Below, piece after piece: positions 13,430-14,345 of a DNA stretch of 14,345 nucleotides. The stretch's first letter is position 1, and each line of letters starts with the position of its first letter. The notes under the pieces are model-generated. The model was given only the letters and a program-made list of their open reading frames with translations. It was not told the DNA's origin and did no database searches. Position numbers and translations under genes: made by a program. Origin of the DNA: an uncultured Oscillospiraceae bacterium (GTDB lineage: Bacteria > Bacillota > Clostridia > Oscillospirales > Acutalibacteraceae); contig CAJUSM010000022.1 of NCBI GenBank assembly GCA_910588935.1, positions 24,685 to 39,029 on the forward strand. The letters run 5' to 3'.

Positions 13430-14284
13430 TTATCCTTTCTCGCTAAGCCTGTAATCTGAGGTGTCCTCCAGCACCTCGAAGCCGATCTTTTTGTAAGCCC
13501 GGTTGGAAAAGGGATTGGACTTGTCCACAAAAAGAGTGCAGTACGCCTTCCCTTGCTGGAACTGATGGCGGCAGAGCCCGGCCACGGTGTTCTGGCAGTA
13601 GCCTTTGCCCCGATGCTCCGGCGGGGTGTACACGGCGGAAACGCTGATGCCCTCGGGTGTCTCCCGGGTGGCGCCGGCGGTGGAAACCGGCTCCCCCTCC
13701 TTGTTCTCCATAATCCAGACCCGGCCCTCCTCAATGCGCTGGCGGTCCCGGTCCAGGCGGTCGCTGAGCTGGCAGGGTTCCCGAAGAGCCTCCTGGGTAA
13801 AGCCGCACATCCAGCGGGCGATGGTTTCCAAATCCTCCAGCCGGGCCAGGCGGACTTGGCCGCCTGGATTGGGGGGCTCAATCAGGGTGCGGAGGATCAT
13901 GATATCCATAGCGGTGTGGAGCTGGAAATCCCCCTTCCAGGCCTCCATAAAGGGCTGGCAAAGGCTCTCCCGGCCCATGATTCCGACAATGGGGATATGT
14001 TCGGCCTGAAGGTATCGGGCCAGAGCGGCCGCTGCCTGGCCGGTTTCCTGGTTCCGGCCCTGGGGGGCGTTTAGGCACAGGTTCCAGGGGGCGGTGTTGC
14101 CGAAAAGGAGCAGGGGCTGGCCATGGGATTCGTAGCGGCCAAAGAGGAGCTGGGGGGTACAGGGGAAATCCTGGTTGGCGGAGGCGTTGCCCTGGTTCAG
14201 CTGGGTGGAGACGGGGTTTTGGGTGAGGAATTCCTGGTTGTCCTGGAGGAAATGGGCAGGGGTAGGGTAAAGTTTCAGAGTCAT
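13430..14284 (-). CDS. GNAT family N-acetyltransferase with N-terminal extension
   Basis: The 284-aa protein carries a C-terminal GNAT domain. The acetyl-CoA loop is PPEHRGKGYCQ (221-231), matching R/QxxGxG/A, and the late strand-helix is NPFSNRAYKKIGFEVL (257-272), as in FR47-like members. Residues 1-140 form an extra region that may be a degenerate second GNAT fold; residues about 143-215 begin the C-terminal domain (VRLARLEDLETIARWMCGFT). I chose the ATG at 14284, because AGGAG on the minus strand (14292-14296) lies 7 bases upstream; an earlier in-frame start at 14317 lacks such a site. No signal peptide or membrane segment. The acceptor substrate is unknown. It converges with the esterase gene, with R4 between them. 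Confidence 0.9.
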   Translation of the reverse strand: MTLKLYPTPAHFLQDNQEFLTQNPVSTQLNQGNASANQDFPCTPQLLFGRYESHGQPLLLFGNTAPWNLCLNAPQGRNQETGQAAAALARYLQAEHIPIVGIMGRESLCQPFMEAWKGDFQLHTAMDIMILRTLIEPPNPGGQVRLARLEDLETIARWMCGFTQEALREPCQLSDRLDRDRQRIEEGRVWIMENKEGEPVSTAGATRETPEGISVSAVYTPPEHRGKGYCQNTVAGLCRHQFQQGKAYCTLFVDKSNPFSNRAYKKIGFEVLEDTSDYRLSEKG

Positions 14285-14345
14285 GGTAATGCTCCTGTTA
14301 CAATATATTTGCCCCATATATGTGGCAGCCAGCCACAGGCTTGGG

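Noticed and set aside
13553..14074. Plus-strand frame of 173 aa over the GNAT gene
   Set aside because: Shadow frame; the minus strand encodes a coherent GNAT domain with an AGGAG-preceded start.

Overview
The window looks like the chromosome of a GC-rich Clostridia member (Bacillota), most likely Oscillospirales. The evidence is the gene order ftsY - rdgB - yhbY - nadD - yqeK - rsfS followed by a T-box-controlled leuS, strong AGGAG-type ribosome binding sites, TTG and GTG starts, consensus sigma-A promoters, and lineage-typical small genes (a DUF2441 protein, GNAT acetyltransferases, a Gfo/Idh/MocA oxidoreductase). No rRNA, tRNA, CRISPR array, transposase or phage gene was seen.

Layout. 1-75: three perfect copies of a 25-bp tandem repeat running off the left edge. 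159-627: a SAM-methyltransferase pseudogene that has lost its middle. 628-995: a hairpin-rich dispersed repeat (R1). 996-5092: a housekeeping cluster of ftsY, rdgB, yhbY, nadD, yqeK and rsfS, closely spaced except for a 230-bp hairpin repeat (R2) between rdgB and yhbY. 5102-6495: a GNAT remnant without its acetyl-CoA loop, a coupled protein of unknown function and a DUF2441 protein. 6537-6893: consensus promoter, T-box leader and terminator; 6937-9447: leuS with its own terminator. 9535-11410: two separately promoted genes, a small methyltransferase of more AT-rich character and a Gfo/Idh/MocA oxidoreductase. 11411-11650: repeat R3. 11719-12993: an EstA-like serine esterase. 13010-13422: a hairpin and repeat R4, which is R1 inverted. 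13430-14284 (minus strand): a two-part GNAT acetyltransferase.

How the genes work together. The core cluster joins co-translational membrane targeting (FtsY), nucleotide-pool cleaning (RdgB), ribosome assembly and silencing (YhbY, RsfS), NAD synthesis (NadD) and Ap4A breakdown (YqeK). LeuS supplies Leu-tRNA and is controlled by tRNA charging through the T-box. The remaining genes are accessory and their substrates cannot be read from sequence.

The most unusual signals are (a) FtsY, which carries a roughly 50-residue Pro/Glu/Gln rod and a charged C-terminal segment after its complete GTPase domain; (b) a family of modular hairpin repeats at four intergenic sites, with modules shared, omitted or flipped between copies; and (c) two genes that have each lost a central block while keeping recognisable ends. 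I found no convincing new defence or mobile system.
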